A stretch of 64,000 bases of DNA from Paraburkholderia acidipaludis NBRC 101816 (GCF_000684975.1 NZ_BAXZ01000009.1:124001-188000); one strand, 5' to 3'; counted from the stretch's first letter, positions 16,524 to 27,944 are shown. Numbers and translations: made by a program. The notes: generated from the sequence alone by a model not told the origin.

Positions 16524-18131
16524 ATGCCGATCATCGAATCGAAGCTGAACCCGCGCTCGGACGACTTCAAGGCCAATGCCGCCGCGCTGGAAGCCCTGGT
16601 CGCAGACCTGCGCGAGAAGATCCAGAAGCTTTCGCTGGGCGGCGGCGCGGCCGCGCGCGACAAGCACGTCTCGCGCGGCAAGCTGCTGCCGCGCGATCGC
16701 ATCGCGCAGCTGCTCGACCCCGGCACGCCATTTCTGGAGTTCTCGCAGCTCGCCGCCTACGGCATGTACAACGACGACGCGCCGGGCGCGGGCATCATCA
16801 CCGGCATCGGGCGCATTGCGGGCCAGGAGTGCGTGATCGTCTGCAACGACGCGACGGTGAAGGGCGGCACGTACTACCCCGTAACCGTCAAGAAGCACGT
16901 GCGTGCGCAGGAAATCGCGCAGGAAAACCGCTTGCCGTGCGTGTATCTCGTCGACTCAGGCGGTGCGAACCTGCCTAATCAGGACGACGTATTTCCGGAT
17001 CGCGATCACTTCGGCCGCATCTTCTACAACCAGGCGAATCTCTCTTCGCAGGACATCCCGCAGATCGCCGTGGTGATGGGCTCATGCACGGCGGGCGGCG
17101 CGTATGTGCCCGCCATGAGCGACGAGTCGATCATCGTGAAGAACCAGGGGACGATTTTCCTGGGCGGACCGCCGCTCGTGAAGGCGGCGACCGGCGAGGA
17201 GGTGAGCGCGGAAGACCTGGGCGGCGGCGACGTCCATACGCGTCTTTCGGGCGTGGCCGATCATCTCGCGCAGAACGACCCGCACGCGCTGGCGATCGCG
17301 CGTTCGATCGTCGGCAACCTGAACCGCGTGAAGACGCCGCCCGTCGCGCTGCGCGAGCCGCTGCCGCCGCGCTACGACGCGAAGAGCCTCTACGGCGTGA
17401 TTCCGGTGGATACGCGCAAGCCCTTCGACGTGCGCGAAGTGATTGCGCGCATTGCCGACGACTCGGCCTTCGACGAATTCAAGTCGCGCTACGGCACGAC
17501 GCTCGTTACGGGCTTCGCGCATATCTGGGGGCATCCGGTCGGGATCGTCGCGAACAACGGCATTCTGTTTTCGGAGTCGGCGCTCAAGGGCACGCATTTC
17601 ATCGAACTGTGCTGCCAGCGCAAGATTCCGCTCGTGTTCCTGCAGAACATCACGGGTTTCATGGTGGGCCGCAAGTACGAGAACGAAGGCATTGCGCGCA
17701 ACGGCGCGAAGATGGTGACCGCCGTGGCGACGGCGAAGGTGCCGAAGTTCACGGTGATCATCGGCGGCTCGTTCGGCGCGGGCAACTACGGCATGTGCGG
17801 CCGTGCTTACTCGCCGCGCTTCCTGTGGATGTGGCCCAATGCGCGTATTTCTGTGATGGGCGGCGAGCAGGCCGCGTCGGTGCTGGCCACGGTGCGCCGC
17901 GACGGCATCGAGGGCAAGGGCGGCACGTGGAGCGCCGAGGAAGAGGAAGCCTTCAAGCAGCCGATTCGCGATCAGTACGAGCGCCAGGGCCACCCCTATT
18001 ACGCGAGCGCGCGCCTGTGGGACGACGGCGTGATCGACCCTGCGCAAACGCGCGACGTACTGGGCCTTGGCCTCTCCGCGGCGATGAACGCGCCGATCGA
18101 GGACACGCGCTTCGGCGTATTCCGCATGTAA
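16524..18131 (+). CDS. liuB: 3-methylcrotonyl-CoA carboxylase, beta (carboxyltransferase) subunit
   Basis: This 535-residue carboxyltransferase moves the carboxyl group from carboxybiotin to 3-methylcrotonyl-CoA, giving 3-methylglutaconyl-CoA. Family stretches are the N-terminal RGKLLPRDRI, VMGSCTAGGAYVPAMSDE and, in the second half, the acyl-CoA-binding FLQNITGFMVG and GGSFGAGNYGMCGR. Length is that of known MccB/LiuB. The ATG at 16524 follows AAGGAAG; the frame is open further upstream but overlaps liuA. It works with the biotin-carrying alpha subunit encoded two genes downstream (18995-21004). Confidence 0.95.
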   Translation: MPIIESKLNPRSDDFKANAAALEALVADLREKIQKLSLGGGAAARDKHVSRGKLLPRDRIAQLLDPGTPFLEFSQLAAYGMYNDDAPGAGIITGIGRIAGQECVIVCNDATVKGGTYYPVTVKKHVRAQEIAQENRLPCVYLVDSGGANLPNQDDVFPDRDHFGRIFYNQANLSSQDIPQIAVVMGSCTAGGAYVPAMSDESIIVKNQGTIFLGGPPLVKAATGEEVSAEDLGGGDVHTRLSGVADHLAQNDPHALAIARSIVGNLNRVKTPPVALREPLPPRYDAKSLYGVIPVDTRKPFDVREVIARIADDSAFDEFKSRYGTTLVTGFAHIWGHPVGIVANNGILFSESALKGTHFIELCCQRKIPLVFLQNITGFMVGRKYENEGIARNGAKMVTAVATAKVPKFTVIIGGSFGAGNYGMCGRAYSPRFLWMWPNARISVMGGEQAASVLATVRRDGIEGKGGTWSAEEEEAFKQPIRDQYERQGHPYYASARLWDDGVIDPAQTRDVLGLGLSAAMNAPIEDTRFGVFRM

Positions 18132-18183
18132 GGTGGTAAATGAGCCGGTCAATGAGCGCGAACCTCACGAGGAGCCCCTGACG

Positions 18184-18984
18184 ATGCAATACGAAACGCT
18201 GCTGGTCGAGGTCGCGGGTCACGTGGCGACGGTCACGCTGAACCGTCCGGACGTGCGCAATGCGTTCAACGAAACCATGATCGCCGACCTGACGGCGGCG
18301 TTCGTCGCGCTCGGCGGGCGCGACGACGTGCGCGCCATCGTGCTGGCCGGTAACGGCAAGGCGTTTTGCGCGGGCGCCGACCTGAACTGGATGCGCAAGA
18401 TGGCGGGCTACTCCGACGACGAAAATCGCGCCGATGCGATGCGTCTCGCGCAGATGCTTTCCGCCATCTATCGCTGCCCAAAGCCGGTGGTCGCGCGCGT
18501 GCACGGCGACGCCTACGCGGGCGGCATGGGCCTTGTGTGCACGGCCGATATCGTGGTCGCCGCGCAAACAGCGAACTTCTGTCTTTCGGAGGCGAGGCTT
18601 GGCCTGATGCCTGCGACCATCGGGCCCTACGTGATCCGCGCGCTCGGCGAGCAGGCGTCGCGCCGCTACTTCGTGACGGCGGAAGCCTTCGACTGCGCGA
18701 CGGCGCAGCGGCTCGGCCTCGTGAGCGAAGCGGTTGCCGCGGAGGGACTCGACGCCGCCGTGCAGCGCATCGTCGAAACGCTCGTGGCAAACAGCCCGAA
18801 CGCCGTGCGCGAGTGCAAGCAGCTCGTGCAGGACATTGCCGGGCAGACGATCGACGAGGCGCTGATCGCGGACACCGCCAACCGCATCGCGCGCATTCGC
18901 GCCAGCGAGGAAGGCCGCGACGGGGTGTCCTCGTTCCTCGAAAAGCGCGCGCCGCGCTGGCGTGCACAGCAGTCCGCCCAATAG
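18184..18984 (+). CDS. liuC: Methylglutaconyl-CoA hydratase (enoyl-CoA hydratase family)
   Basis: This 266-residue crotonase-fold enzyme hydrates 3-methylglutaconyl-CoA to HMG-CoA. It shows the crotonase marks GNGKAFCAGADLNWMRKM (oxyanion hole region, about 57-74) and HGDAYAGGMGLVCTADIVVA (about 104-123). The active-site Glu is in SEARLGLMPATI. The ATG at 18184 was preferred to one at 18133 because a GAGGAG site sits before it and the product begins at the first crotonase strand. It lies between liuB and liuD, ten bases from the latter. Confidence 0.93.
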   Translation: MQYETLLVEVAGHVATVTLNRPDVRNAFNETMIADLTAAFVALGGRDDVRAIVLAGNGKAFCAGADLNWMRKMAGYSDDENRADAMRLAQMLSAIYRCPKPVVARVHGDAYAGGMGLVCTADIVVAAQTANFCLSEARLGLMPATIGPYVIRALGEQASRRYFVTAEAFDCATAQRLGLVSEAVAAEGLDAAVQRIVETLVANSPNAVRECKQLVQDIAGQTIDEALIADTANRIARIRASEEGRDGVSSFLEKRAPRWRAQQSAQ

Positions 18985-18994
18985 CGAGAAAAAC

Positions 18995-21004
<2,010 letters not shown>

Positions 21005-21087
21005 CGGGATATCGATTCTTACGCGGCCCCTTTAGTCACGCCCGCCGAAGAACAGCTGATTCGCTGCTGGCGCGCGAAGCGTGAGCG

Positions 21088-21861
21088 TTACTGCGCGTGG
21101 GCAAGACCGCAGGCGTGATCGAGCAGACCTTCGGCCGTGCCGGTGCCGCCCTCCATGTCGCGCCCGCTGTTGACGATGAGCCAGCCGTCGCGTGCGGCGT
21201 CGGGGCCGGCGCCCGTCACGAGTATCGTCTGGGCGCCCATCGTCTGTTGCGCGCCGAGATCGCGCGCGACCACGCGGAACGGGTTATCGCTATCGTGCAG
21301 GTTCGTCACACGCGTCACGCGATAGCGGCTGCCATCGAGCGTGATCCCGCTCCACTGGCCCGGCGGATCACTGCGATGCGGCGCCAGCGCGGTGGTGACG
21401 TCGGTGCGCATGCAGTCCACATGAATGTGCAACTGGTTCTGCGAACGCTGTGCCGACGAGTTGATTTCGAGTCCGAGCTGGTTGGCGGCGAGCGTCGTCC
21501 CGAGCTTCGCGTCGACATACCGGCCCGCATCCCACGCGCCCACCCAGTATTCGGGCGCGCCGCCGTAGAGGATCCCGGGGTTTTCGATGCCCGACACGCG
21601 ATCGGTCGGGATCAGCAGATATTGCGCGCGGCCCGCGATGTCCTTGAGCACCGCATAGCGCTTCTGGAAGTCGACCGTGGTGCAGGGCGCGGGCGTGCCG
21701 TGGTCGCGCTGGTTCGGCACGCACTGGCCGCCCACCACTTTCCAGAGGCCGTTGGGGTCGAACGTGGAAAAGTGGACGCAGCCGCCCAAGGTGGCGAGCG
21801 CGACGAGTGCTGCGGCGCTGGCAGCGAGGAAGGCAGTCCGGAGCGGGGCGGTAAGGCGCAT
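21088..21861 (-). CDS. cdh: CDP-diacylglycerol pyrophosphatase (Cdh), lipoprotein
   Basis: This protein of about 257 residues hydrolyses CDP-diacylglycerol to phosphatidate and CMP. The HIT-superfamily catalytic motif is NQLHIHVDC, and the family stretch is PNQRDHGTPAPC before it. The N terminus is a lipoprotein signal with lipobox LGGC (Cys28), placing the enzyme on the periplasmic face. The ATG at 21861 was chosen because the upstream frame to 22131 is Arg-rich non-coding-like sequence and overlaps the next gene. It is convergent with liuD. It probably takes part in phospholipid turnover. Confidence 0.88.
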   Translation of the reverse strand: MRLTAPLRTAFLAASAAALVALATLGGCVHFSTFDPNGLWKVVGGQCVPNQRDHGTPAPCTTVDFQKRYAVLKDIAGRAQYLLIPTDRVSGIENPGILYGGAPEYWVGAWDAGRYVDAKLGTTLAANQLGLEINSSAQRSQNQLHIHVDCMRTDVTTALAPHRSDPPGQWSGITLDGSRYRVTRVTNLHDSDNPFRVVARDLGAQQTMGAQTILVTGAGPDAARDGWLIVNSGRDMEGGTGTAEGLLDHACGLAHAQ

Positions 21862-21985
21862 CGGCGTGTCGGCGGATCGCAAGGGGGATGGGGTTGGCTG
21901 CAGCGGGCAGTGTAGCCGAACGTGCGCGGCAGCCGTATGAACGACATGCCGCATCAAGCGGATCGGCTGCGTGGCGGGCGCTCGC

Positions 21986-22294
21986 CTATTTGCGCGGCGG
22001 ATGAAAGGTGAGCGGCTGCTCGCTCGCGGCGCCGTCGGTCTCTGCCTCGCCCGCCGGCCCGCACGTTCCACACGTTCCGCATCCATCGCCGCAGTTCCCC
22101 GTCGCCCCCTTGGGCTGCACGAAACGCCCAAGCCGATGAGCCAGCGCCCCGCGCTGCGGCCGCAGCAGCGACGCGGCCCACGCCGCCTGCGCGCGCGCCG
22201 CCGCTTTCGGCGCGAGCCGGCGCAGCGTATAGAGCGCGCTCGCCATCACGAGCACCGCGATCACCGCATACTGCGCGACCAGCCCGGCGCTCAT
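21986..22294 (-). CDS. FeoB-associated Cys-rich membrane protein (DUF6587-like)
   Basis: This 102-residue protein has one N-terminal membrane segment (about 5-25) and a cytosolic or periplasmic tail carrying the cysteine cluster NCGDGCGTCGTCG (C-x3-C-x2-C-x2-C). Its start overlaps the feoB stop in an ATGA junction, so translation is coupled. Small Cys-rich membrane proteins accompany FeoB in many bacteria and are thought to assist ferrous iron passage or bind a metal or cluster. The role here is inferred from position and motif. The ATG at 22294 was selected over an upstream frame lying inside feoB. Confidence 0.85.
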   Translation of the reverse strand: MSAGLVAQYAVIAVLVMASALYTLRRLAPKAAARAQAAWAASLLRPQRGALAHRLGRFVQPKGATGNCGDGCGTCGTCGPAGEAETDGAASEQPLTFHPPRK

Positions 22295-24159
22295 GCGAAG
22301 TGCCTCGCGATCTGATACGTGACGAACGTGGCCACGTAAGCCACTACGAACATATAGCCGAACGAGATCGTCACGGCGCGCCACGCACGCGTCTCGCGGC
22401 GGATCACCGCGAGCGTCGACATGCATTGCGGCGCGAACGCGAACCACACCATCAGCGAAAGCGCGCTCGCGAGCGAGAAGTTATGCGCGAGCGTGCTGCC
22501 GAGGCTGACGACATCGGCGTCGCCCGTCGCCACGGAATAGACCGTGGCGAGCGCGGCCACGGCCGTTTCGCGTGCAGCGAACGCCGGAATCAGCGCGAGG
22601 CTGATCTGCCAGTTGAAGCCCAGCGGCGCGAACGGATACTGCAGCGCGCGGCCGATATAGCCCGCGAACGTGTAGTCGATGGCCGGGCCGGCTGCGCCCG
22701 CGGGCGGCGACGGGAACGTGGAGATGAACCACATCAGCACGGTCAGCGCGAGGATGATGCCGGTGAGCCGCTTGAGAAAGATCGCGCCGCGCTCCCACAG
22801 GCCGATCGCGACGTCGCGTGCGCGCGGCAGGCGGTACGAGGGCAGTTCCATGAGCAGGGCGTGCTCGCTGCGGTCGCGCCGCAGATGCTTCATCACCCAG
22901 CCCACGGCCATCGCGCCCACAATGCCGGCGACGTAGAGCGCGAACAGCACGAGCCCCTGCAGGTTGAACACGCCGAGGATCATGCGGTGCGGAATGAACG
23001 CGCCGATCAGCAGCGCATAGACGGGAAGGCGCGCCGAACAGGTCATGAGCGGCGCGACGAGCATCGTGGCGAGACGGTCGCGCGGGTCGGCGATGCTGCG
23101 CGTGCCCATCACGCCGGGAATCGCGCAGGCGAAGCTCGAAAGCAGCGGAATGAACGAGCGCCCGGTCAACCCCACGGACACCATCATGCGGTCGAGCAGA
23201 AAAGCCGCGCGCGGCAGGTAGCCCGACTCCTCCAGCACGAGGATGAAGAAGAACAGCACGAGAATCTCGGGCAGGAAGCCGAGCACGGTGCCCACGCCGC
23301 CGAATAGCGCGTCGGTGACGAGGCTCTTCAGCGGCCCTTCGGGCAGCACGTTGCCGGCCAGCGCGCCGAGCGCGGTGAAGCCGTCGCCGATCGCGTCGGT
23401 GAGCGGCTTGCCGAGCGAATAGACGGCCTGGAACACGAGAAACATCACGAGCGCGAGGATCAGCGGCCCGAAGACCGGGTGCAGCGTCCAGCGGTCGATC
23501 GCGTCGTCGCGCGCGTCGGTGGCGCGCGGCATCGTCACCGCCGCCGCGAGGATCGCGCGCACGGTCTCGTGCAGATCGCCGCCGGCGCCCGGATCGGCGC
23601 CTGCCTCGCTGGCGGCCGCTGTCTCGGCGGCGGTCGCTGCCGCGGCGTCGGTGCGGTCGATCAGTTCGATCAGCGCCTGGGCGCCGCCGCGCTGCACGGC
23701 CACCGTCTCGACCACGGGCACGCCAAGACGCCGCGAAAGCTCGGGCACGTTCACGACGACGCCGCGGCGTTTCGCGGCGTCCATCATGTTCAGCGCAAGC
23801 ACGACCGGCCGGCCGAGGCGTTTGACTTCCAGCACGAAGCGCAGGTGCAGGCGCAGATTGGTTGCGTCCGCAACGCAAACCACGAGATCGGGCACCGCTT
23901 CGCCCGGATAGCGGCCGAGCAGCACGTCGTGCGTGACGCGTTCGTCGGGACTCGTGGAGGCGAAGCTATAGGCGCCCGGCAGGTCGAGCAGGCGAATCTT
24001 GCGGCCCGAGGGGGTGACGAAGCGGCCTTCCTTGCGCTCGACGGTGACGCCCGCGTAGTTGGCCACCTTCTGGCGCGCGCCGGCGAGCAGGTTGAAGAGC
24101 GCGGTCTTGCCGCAGTTGGGATTGCCGACGAGGGCGATACGCAGCGGTGCCGGGTTCAC
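22291..24159 (-). CDS. feoB: Ferrous iron transporter FeoB
   Basis: This 622-residue inner-membrane protein has an N-terminal GTPase domain with G1 GNPNCGKT (12-19), G3 DLPG (59-62) and G4 NMMD (near 122). A membrane domain with two gate regions follows, including the conserved ALLSSFACAIPGVMGTRSI-type Cys gate and APLMTCSARLPVY. It imports Fe2+ from the periplasm. It is shorter than E. coli FeoB, mostly through a shorter linker and C terminus. It overlaps feoA by four bases and the Cys-rich partner gene by four bases, forming a tight three-gene operon. Confidence 0.96.
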   Translation of the reverse strand: MNPAPLRIALVGNPNCGKTALFNLLAGARQKVANYAGVTVERKEGRFVTPSGRKIRLLDLPGAYSFASTSPDERVTHDVLLGRYPGEAVPDLVVCVADATNLRLHLRFVLEVKRLGRPVVLALNMMDAAKRRGVVVNVPELSRRLGVPVVETVAVQRGGAQALIELIDRTDAAAATAAETAAASEAGADPGAGGDLHETVRAILAAAVTMPRATDARDDAIDRWTLHPVFGPLILALVMFLVFQAVYSLGKPLTDAIGDGFTALGALAGNVLPEGPLKSLVTDALFGGVGTVLGFLPEILVLFFFILVLEESGYLPRAAFLLDRMMVSVGLTGRSFIPLLSSFACAIPGVMGTRSIADPRDRLATMLVAPLMTCSARLPVYALLIGAFIPHRMILGVFNLQGLVLFALYVAGIVGAMAVGWVMKHLRRDRSEHALLMELPSYRLPRARDVAIGLWERGAIFLKRLTGIILALTVLMWFISTFPSPPAGAAGPAIDYTFAGYIGRALQYPFAPLGFNWQISLALIPAFAARETAVAALATVYSVATGDADVVSLGSTLAHNFSLASALSLMVWFAFAPQCMSTLAVIRRETRAWRAVTISFGYMFVVAYVATFVTYQIARHFA

Positions 24160-24401
24160 GACGTCGCCCCCTCCCGAACGCTCACGCGCCGGGCCTCCGC
24201 GCGGCGCAGCGCGAAACGCGTCGAGCCGATCTGCACGAGCAGGGGATCGGCGCTCCAGGGCGCGCGGGCGACTACGCGCACGGGCTCGCCCGGCACGAAA
24301 CCCAGGTCACGCAGACGTTGGGCGATGGGGTCGCGCTCATGCGCGTCCTCGACGCGCTCGACGTAGGCGGTCGCGCCTTTGGACAGATCGCTCAGAAGCA
24401 T
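24156..24401 (-). CDS. feoA: Ferrous iron transport protein FeoA
   Basis: This 81-residue cytosolic SH3-like protein (MLLSDLSKGATAYV, then RLRDLGFVPGEPVRVVARAP and a closing strand RFALRRAEARRV) is needed for FeoB activity, probably by direct contact. Its stop overlaps the feoB start (ATGA). It is first gene of the operon, 20 bases downstream of a palindrome that looks like a Fur box. Confidence 0.94.
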   Translation of the reverse strand: MLLSDLSKGATAYVERVEDAHERDPIAQRLRDLGFVPGEPVRVVARAPWSADPLLVQIGSTRFALRRAEARRVSVREGATS

Positions 24402-24420
24402 GGGGCAAGATAAGAGTTTG

Positions 24421-24439
24421 AATGCGAACTGTTCTCATT
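24421..24439 (-). promoter_or_regulatory. Candidate Fur box upstream of feoA
   Basis: AATGCGAAC-T-GTTCTCATT is a 9-1-9 inverted repeat with eight of nine pairs matching, the geometry and AATG...CATT ends of a Fur box. It lies 20 bases before the feoA start codon, where Fur-Fe2+ would repress iron uptake when iron is plentiful. Confidence 0.68.
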
Positions 24440-24671
24440 ATACGGAAAGCCGCGTAATCATGTTGTGTCGGCAAGCGCCCGAGCCCGAATGTCGCAGCGC
24501 TGCGCGAGATCAACGGGCCCGATCCCCATCCTGTTGCCGATTCCGGTGCGGACCGCTAAGTTCATGCGACGGATCGTCGTCGGCCATCAACTGTTATTCT
24601 CAACGCGTCTGACAGGCTCGCATGGCTCCAACGACAGCGATATTCCATACGGCGTCTTAAGGAGAACAGAA

Positions 24672-25502
24672 ATGGCTGAGACCAAAAAAGCGGCAAAGGT
24701 GAAAAAAGCGGGCGGCAAGGCCGATGCCGGAGGGCGGCTGAGCGACAGGGCGTACATGAAGGCGCTGCGCCCCTTGCAGGTCGAGCTGGTCAAGCTGCAG
24801 GAATGGGTCGAGCATACCGGGGCCAAAGTCTGCATCGTGATGGAAGGTCGCGACGGCGCGGGCAAGGGCGGCACGATCAACGCGATCACCGAGCGCGTGA
24901 GCCCTCGTGTGTTTCGCGTGGTCGCGCTGCCGAAGCCGACCGATCGCGAGAAGAGCCAGATGTATTTCCAGCGTTATCTGCCGCACCTGCCTGCGGCGGG
25001 CGAGGTCATGATCTTCGATCGCAGCTGGTACAACCGCGCGGGTGTCGAGCGCGTCATGGGCTTCTGCACGGAAGAGCAGGTGGAGGAGTTCATGGCGAGC
25101 ACGCCGCTCATCGAACGCGCCATGATCCATTCGGGCATCATCCTCCTCAAGTATTGGCTCGAAGTCAGTCCTGAGGAGCAGACCCGGCGCCTTGAAGACC
25201 GCATCGAAGACGGGCGCAAGGTCTGGAAACTCTCGCCGATGGATCTCGAATCGTATCGGCGCTGGGACGACTATTCGCGGGCGCGCGACGACATGTTCCG
25301 GAGGACCGACACGGACTTTGCGCCGTGGCATGTCGCGCATTCGGACGACAAGAACCGGGTCCGGCTCAATGTCATCAGCCATCTGCTCAGCCAGATCCCT
25401 TACGAACCCGTGCCGCGCGACAAGGTGAAATTGCCGAAGCGGCAAAAGAGCGCTTATAGCGGGACCGACTACACGGTCCGCGTCGTGCCCGAGAAGTATT
25501 GA
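24672..25502 (+). CDS. ppk2: Polyphosphate kinase 2 (PPK2 family)
   Basis: This 276-residue cytosolic enzyme transfers phosphate between polyphosphate and nucleotides, usually making GTP or ATP from the diphosphate. Walker A is EGRDGAGKGGTI (58-69) and Walker B is FDRSWYNRAGVE (115-126); single-domain length fits class I PPK2. The N-terminal 20 residues are Lys/Ala-rich. The ATG at 24672 follows a GGAGAA site; the in-frame ATG at 24465 is rejected as it would add 69 residues unlike the family. It is divergent from feoA and probably monocistronic. Confidence 0.93.
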   Translation: MAETKKAAKVKKAGGKADAGGRLSDRAYMKALRPLQVELVKLQEWVEHTGAKVCIVMEGRDGAGKGGTINAITERVSPRVFRVVALPKPTDREKSQMYFQRYLPHLPAAGEVMIFDRSWYNRAGVERVMGFCTEEQVEEFMASTPLIERAMIHSGIILLKYWLEVSPEEQTRRLEDRIEDGRKVWKLSPMDLESYRRWDDYSRARDDMFRRTDTDFAPWHVAHSDDKNRVRLNVISHLLSQIPYEPVPRDKVKLPKRQKSAYSGTDYTVRVVPEKY

Positions 25503-25535
25503 CGGCGCGCGCCGGTGTTGGGGGCGCGCCGCGCC

Positions 25536-26990
25536 TCAGATCACCGGCGCGGGCAGCGTGCCCAGAATCTGCTCGAACGCGAGCCCGATCGCCAGCAGCC
25601 GCCGGTCGCTGCCGACCGGGCCGTCGAGTTCGAGTCCCACCGGCAGCCGTCCATGCGCGAGGCCGGCGGGCAGCGCGAGGCCCGGAATCCCGGCGTTGCT
25701 GCCCGGATCGGTGTTGCGCAGGTAGGCGCCCATTTCGTCGATGGGCGCCGCGCCGTCGATCGAGACGCGCGACGAGCCGTTGAGTTCGTCGATGCGAACG
25801 GCGGCAAGCCGCGTGGTGGGGAACAGCAGCGCGTCGAGGCCGCAGGCCGAGAAGGTCTGCGCGTAAAGCTGCTGCAGGCGCGGGCGCCAGATCGTGAGCG
25901 CCGTTTGATAGTCGCCGCCTCGCGCGTCGGCGAGGATCGCGTCGTAGGCCGCGCGCACGTCCGGGCTCGCAATGCGCGCCGCCACGTCGGCCACGCTTCG
26001 CACCGGCGCCTGGTTCGCCACGAGCCACGCATGCAGGTCCTCGATCGGCTCGTGCAGGGCGATGGCGAGGCTCACGCGATCGTTGATCGACAGCAGTTCG
26101 TTCATCTCCACGGGCACGAGCGTCACGCCCGCCGCTTCGAGCTTCGCCGTGGCTTCGCGCAGCGCGTCTTCCAGCGCGATTTCGAGCCCTTCCCAGAGCG
26201 GCGCCGGCAGCCCGATGCGCAGGTTCGAGACCGCGGCCTGCGCCAGCGGGCCGTGTCCCGTGATGACACTGTCGAGCAGTGCGACGTCGGCGACGGTGCG
26301 CGCCATCGGCCCGACCGTGTCGCGCGTGTGGCTGATCGGCACGACGGCCTGCGGATCGTGATAGCGCCGGTGCGTGCCGCCGTCGCCCACCGAGGGCCGC
26401 AGTCCCACGATGCCGCACAGCGCGGCGGGAATGCGCGTGGAGCCGCCGGTGTCGGTGCCGAGCCCCGCGGGCACGATGCGCGCGGCGATCGCGGCGGCAG
26501 TGCCGCCCGACGAGCCGCCGGGAATACGTTCAGGATCGTAAGGATTGCGAACGGGGCCGGCGCTCGGGTTCAGGTTCGTGCTCGTGATGCCGAACGCGAG
26601 TTCGTGCATGTTGGCTTTGCCGAGCATGACCGCGCCCGCGTCGACGAGCCGCTGCACCGAAGGCGCGTGCCGCGCCGGCACGAAGCCTTCGAGCGCGGGC
26701 GTGCCGGCTGCCGTCTGCAGGCCGCGCGTGTTGATGTTGTCCTTCACGACGACGGGCAGCCCCGCGAGCGGCAGGCGGGCCCGCTCGTTCGGCCCCAGCG
26801 CGTCGATACGGCGCGCCGCGGCGAGCGCGCCCTCGACGTCGAGCACGGTGAGCGCGTTCAGGTTCGAGAGCGCGTGAGCGCGCGCGAGCAGCGTCGCCGC
26901 GTAATCGGCAGCCTTGAGCTTGCCGGCCTGGATCGCCTCGACGGCTTGCGTCGAGGTGAGTTCGACCTGCTTGTCGACAGACCATGTCAT
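25536..26990 (-). CDS. Amidase-signature hydrolase (indoleacetamide/mandelamide hydrolase type)
   Basis: This 484-residue amidase-signature enzyme has its Ser-cisSer-Lys triad visible as Lys83 (VVVKDN), Ser160 (GGSSGG) and Ser184 (TGGSTR); the 24-residue Ser spacing is that of the family. Sequence context resembles indoleacetamide and mandelamide hydrolases, which turn aryl amides into acids, but the substrate cannot be fixed. There is no signal peptide. The start ATG has a GGAGA site and lies 33 bases after the ferritin-like gene on the same strand, so the two are probably cotranscribed. Confidence 0.88.
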   Translation of the reverse strand: MTWSVDKQVELTSTQAVEAIQAGKLKAADYAATLLARAHALSNLNALTVLDVEGALAAARRIDALGPNERARLPLAGLPVVVKDNINTRGLQTAAGTPALEGFVPARHAPSVQRLVDAGAVMLGKANMHELAFGITSTNLNPSAGPVRNPYDPERIPGGSSGGTAAAIAARIVPAGLGTDTGGSTRIPAALCGIVGLRPSVGDGGTHRRYHDPQAVVPISHTRDTVGPMARTVADVALLDSVITGHGPLAQAAVSNLRIGLPAPLWEGLEIALEDALREATAKLEAAGVTLVPVEMNELLSINDRVSLAIALHEPIEDLHAWLVANQAPVRSVADVAARIASPDVRAAYDAILADARGGDYQTALTIWRPRLQQLYAQTFSACGLDALLFPTTRLAAVRIDELNGSSRVSIDGAAPIDEMGAYLRNTDPGSNAGIPGLALPAGLAHGRLPVGLELDGPVGSDRRLLAIGLAFEQILGTLPAPVI

Positions 26991-27023
26991 GCAGTCGTTC
27001 TCCTTGAGCGGCGGCGCCGGCGC

Positions 27024-27944
27024 TCAGCGCTTCATGAAGCGCAGCGCGAATCGCGCGAGCGCGGGCACGAACGTCGGGCGCAGCAGGCGCGAATCGTAGC
27101 CGCTCATCCGTTCGTCGTTTTCCTTCAGGCACAGTTCCAGCATCTCGCGCGGACCGAGCGCGGCGCCAATCGTCTCGCGGTTCGCGGGCAGGAAGTTCGA
27201 ATCGTGCGCGACCCCTTCCGCGTCGATGCCGCGTGCGATCGCAAGCCGCTCCCAGACGAGCAGGAACGAGATCACCGCTACGCGCACAGCATGCCATGGC
27301 CGGCGCCACCACGGCATGTTCTTGCGATACCACGCAACCCAGTTGGCGAAGAACAGGATGTGGCGGGCCTCTTCCTGGATCACGGGCTCGAAGGTTTCCA
27401 CGAGTTCGGCGGGGAAGTAGCCCGAGCGCTGTGCCGCGCGGAACAGGCCGAACGCGAAGAAGCTGTCGATGCACTCGCTGTAGCCCGTGAACATCCACGC
27501 CCATTCGGGCTTCGGCGGGGCCGGGTAGGCGGGCTCGGGCGCGAGGGCGATGCCGTAGGCCTCGACCAGGTGCGAGAGCACGACCTTGTGGCGCGCCTCT
27601 TCGTCGGCGTCCATGTGCAGCGCTTCGCGCAGCAACGGCTCGCGCACGGTGTCGGCATAGGTTTTCACGCGGATCGACGCGCGGCCCTCGGTCTGCACGG
27701 CCATGTCCCAGATGGGGAGCGAGGTGAGGCGCTGGAGCGCGTCGGGCGCAAGCTTGGGCCAGTCGAGCACGGCGGGGCGATACGGATCGTGCGTTTCGAG
27801 CAGCATCTTGCAGAACATCTTGCGATGCTCTTCCGATCCGATTTTGATGGGCCCTGGCGTGTCATAGGTCCAGCGCCGCAGCGCAGCGTCCTGGTCGGCG
27901 GCGAAGGCGGCGGCTTCGTCCGTATGCGTCAGGGTTTCGGACAT
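27024..27944 (-). CDS. Ferritin-like di-iron domain protein
   Basis: This 306-residue, mainly helical protein carries two metal-ligand patterns of ferritin-like di-iron proteins, ADEEARHKVV (about 113-122) and IQEEARHILFF (about 187-197), each ExxRH, on separate helices. Paired Trp/aromatic residues between them resemble small oxygenase or desaturase-like members. There is no obvious signal peptide, although a hydrophobic stretch AVRVAVISFLLVW occurs near 220. The enzymatic role is unknown. It is upstream of the amidase gene in what looks like a two-gene operon. Confidence 0.75.
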   Translation of the reverse strand: MSETLTHTDEAAAFAADQDAALRRWTYDTPGPIKIGSEEHRKMFCKMLLETHDPYRPAVLDWPKLAPDALQRLTSLPIWDMAVQTEGRASIRVKTYADTVREPLLREALHMDADEEARHKVVLSHLVEAYGIALAPEPAYPAPPKPEWAWMFTGYSECIDSFFAFGLFRAAQRSGYFPAELVETFEPVIQEEARHILFFANWVAWYRKNMPWWRRPWHAVRVAVISFLLVWERLAIARGIDAEGVAHDSNFLPANRETIGAALGPREMLELCLKENDERMSGYDSRLLRPTFVPALARFALRFMKR

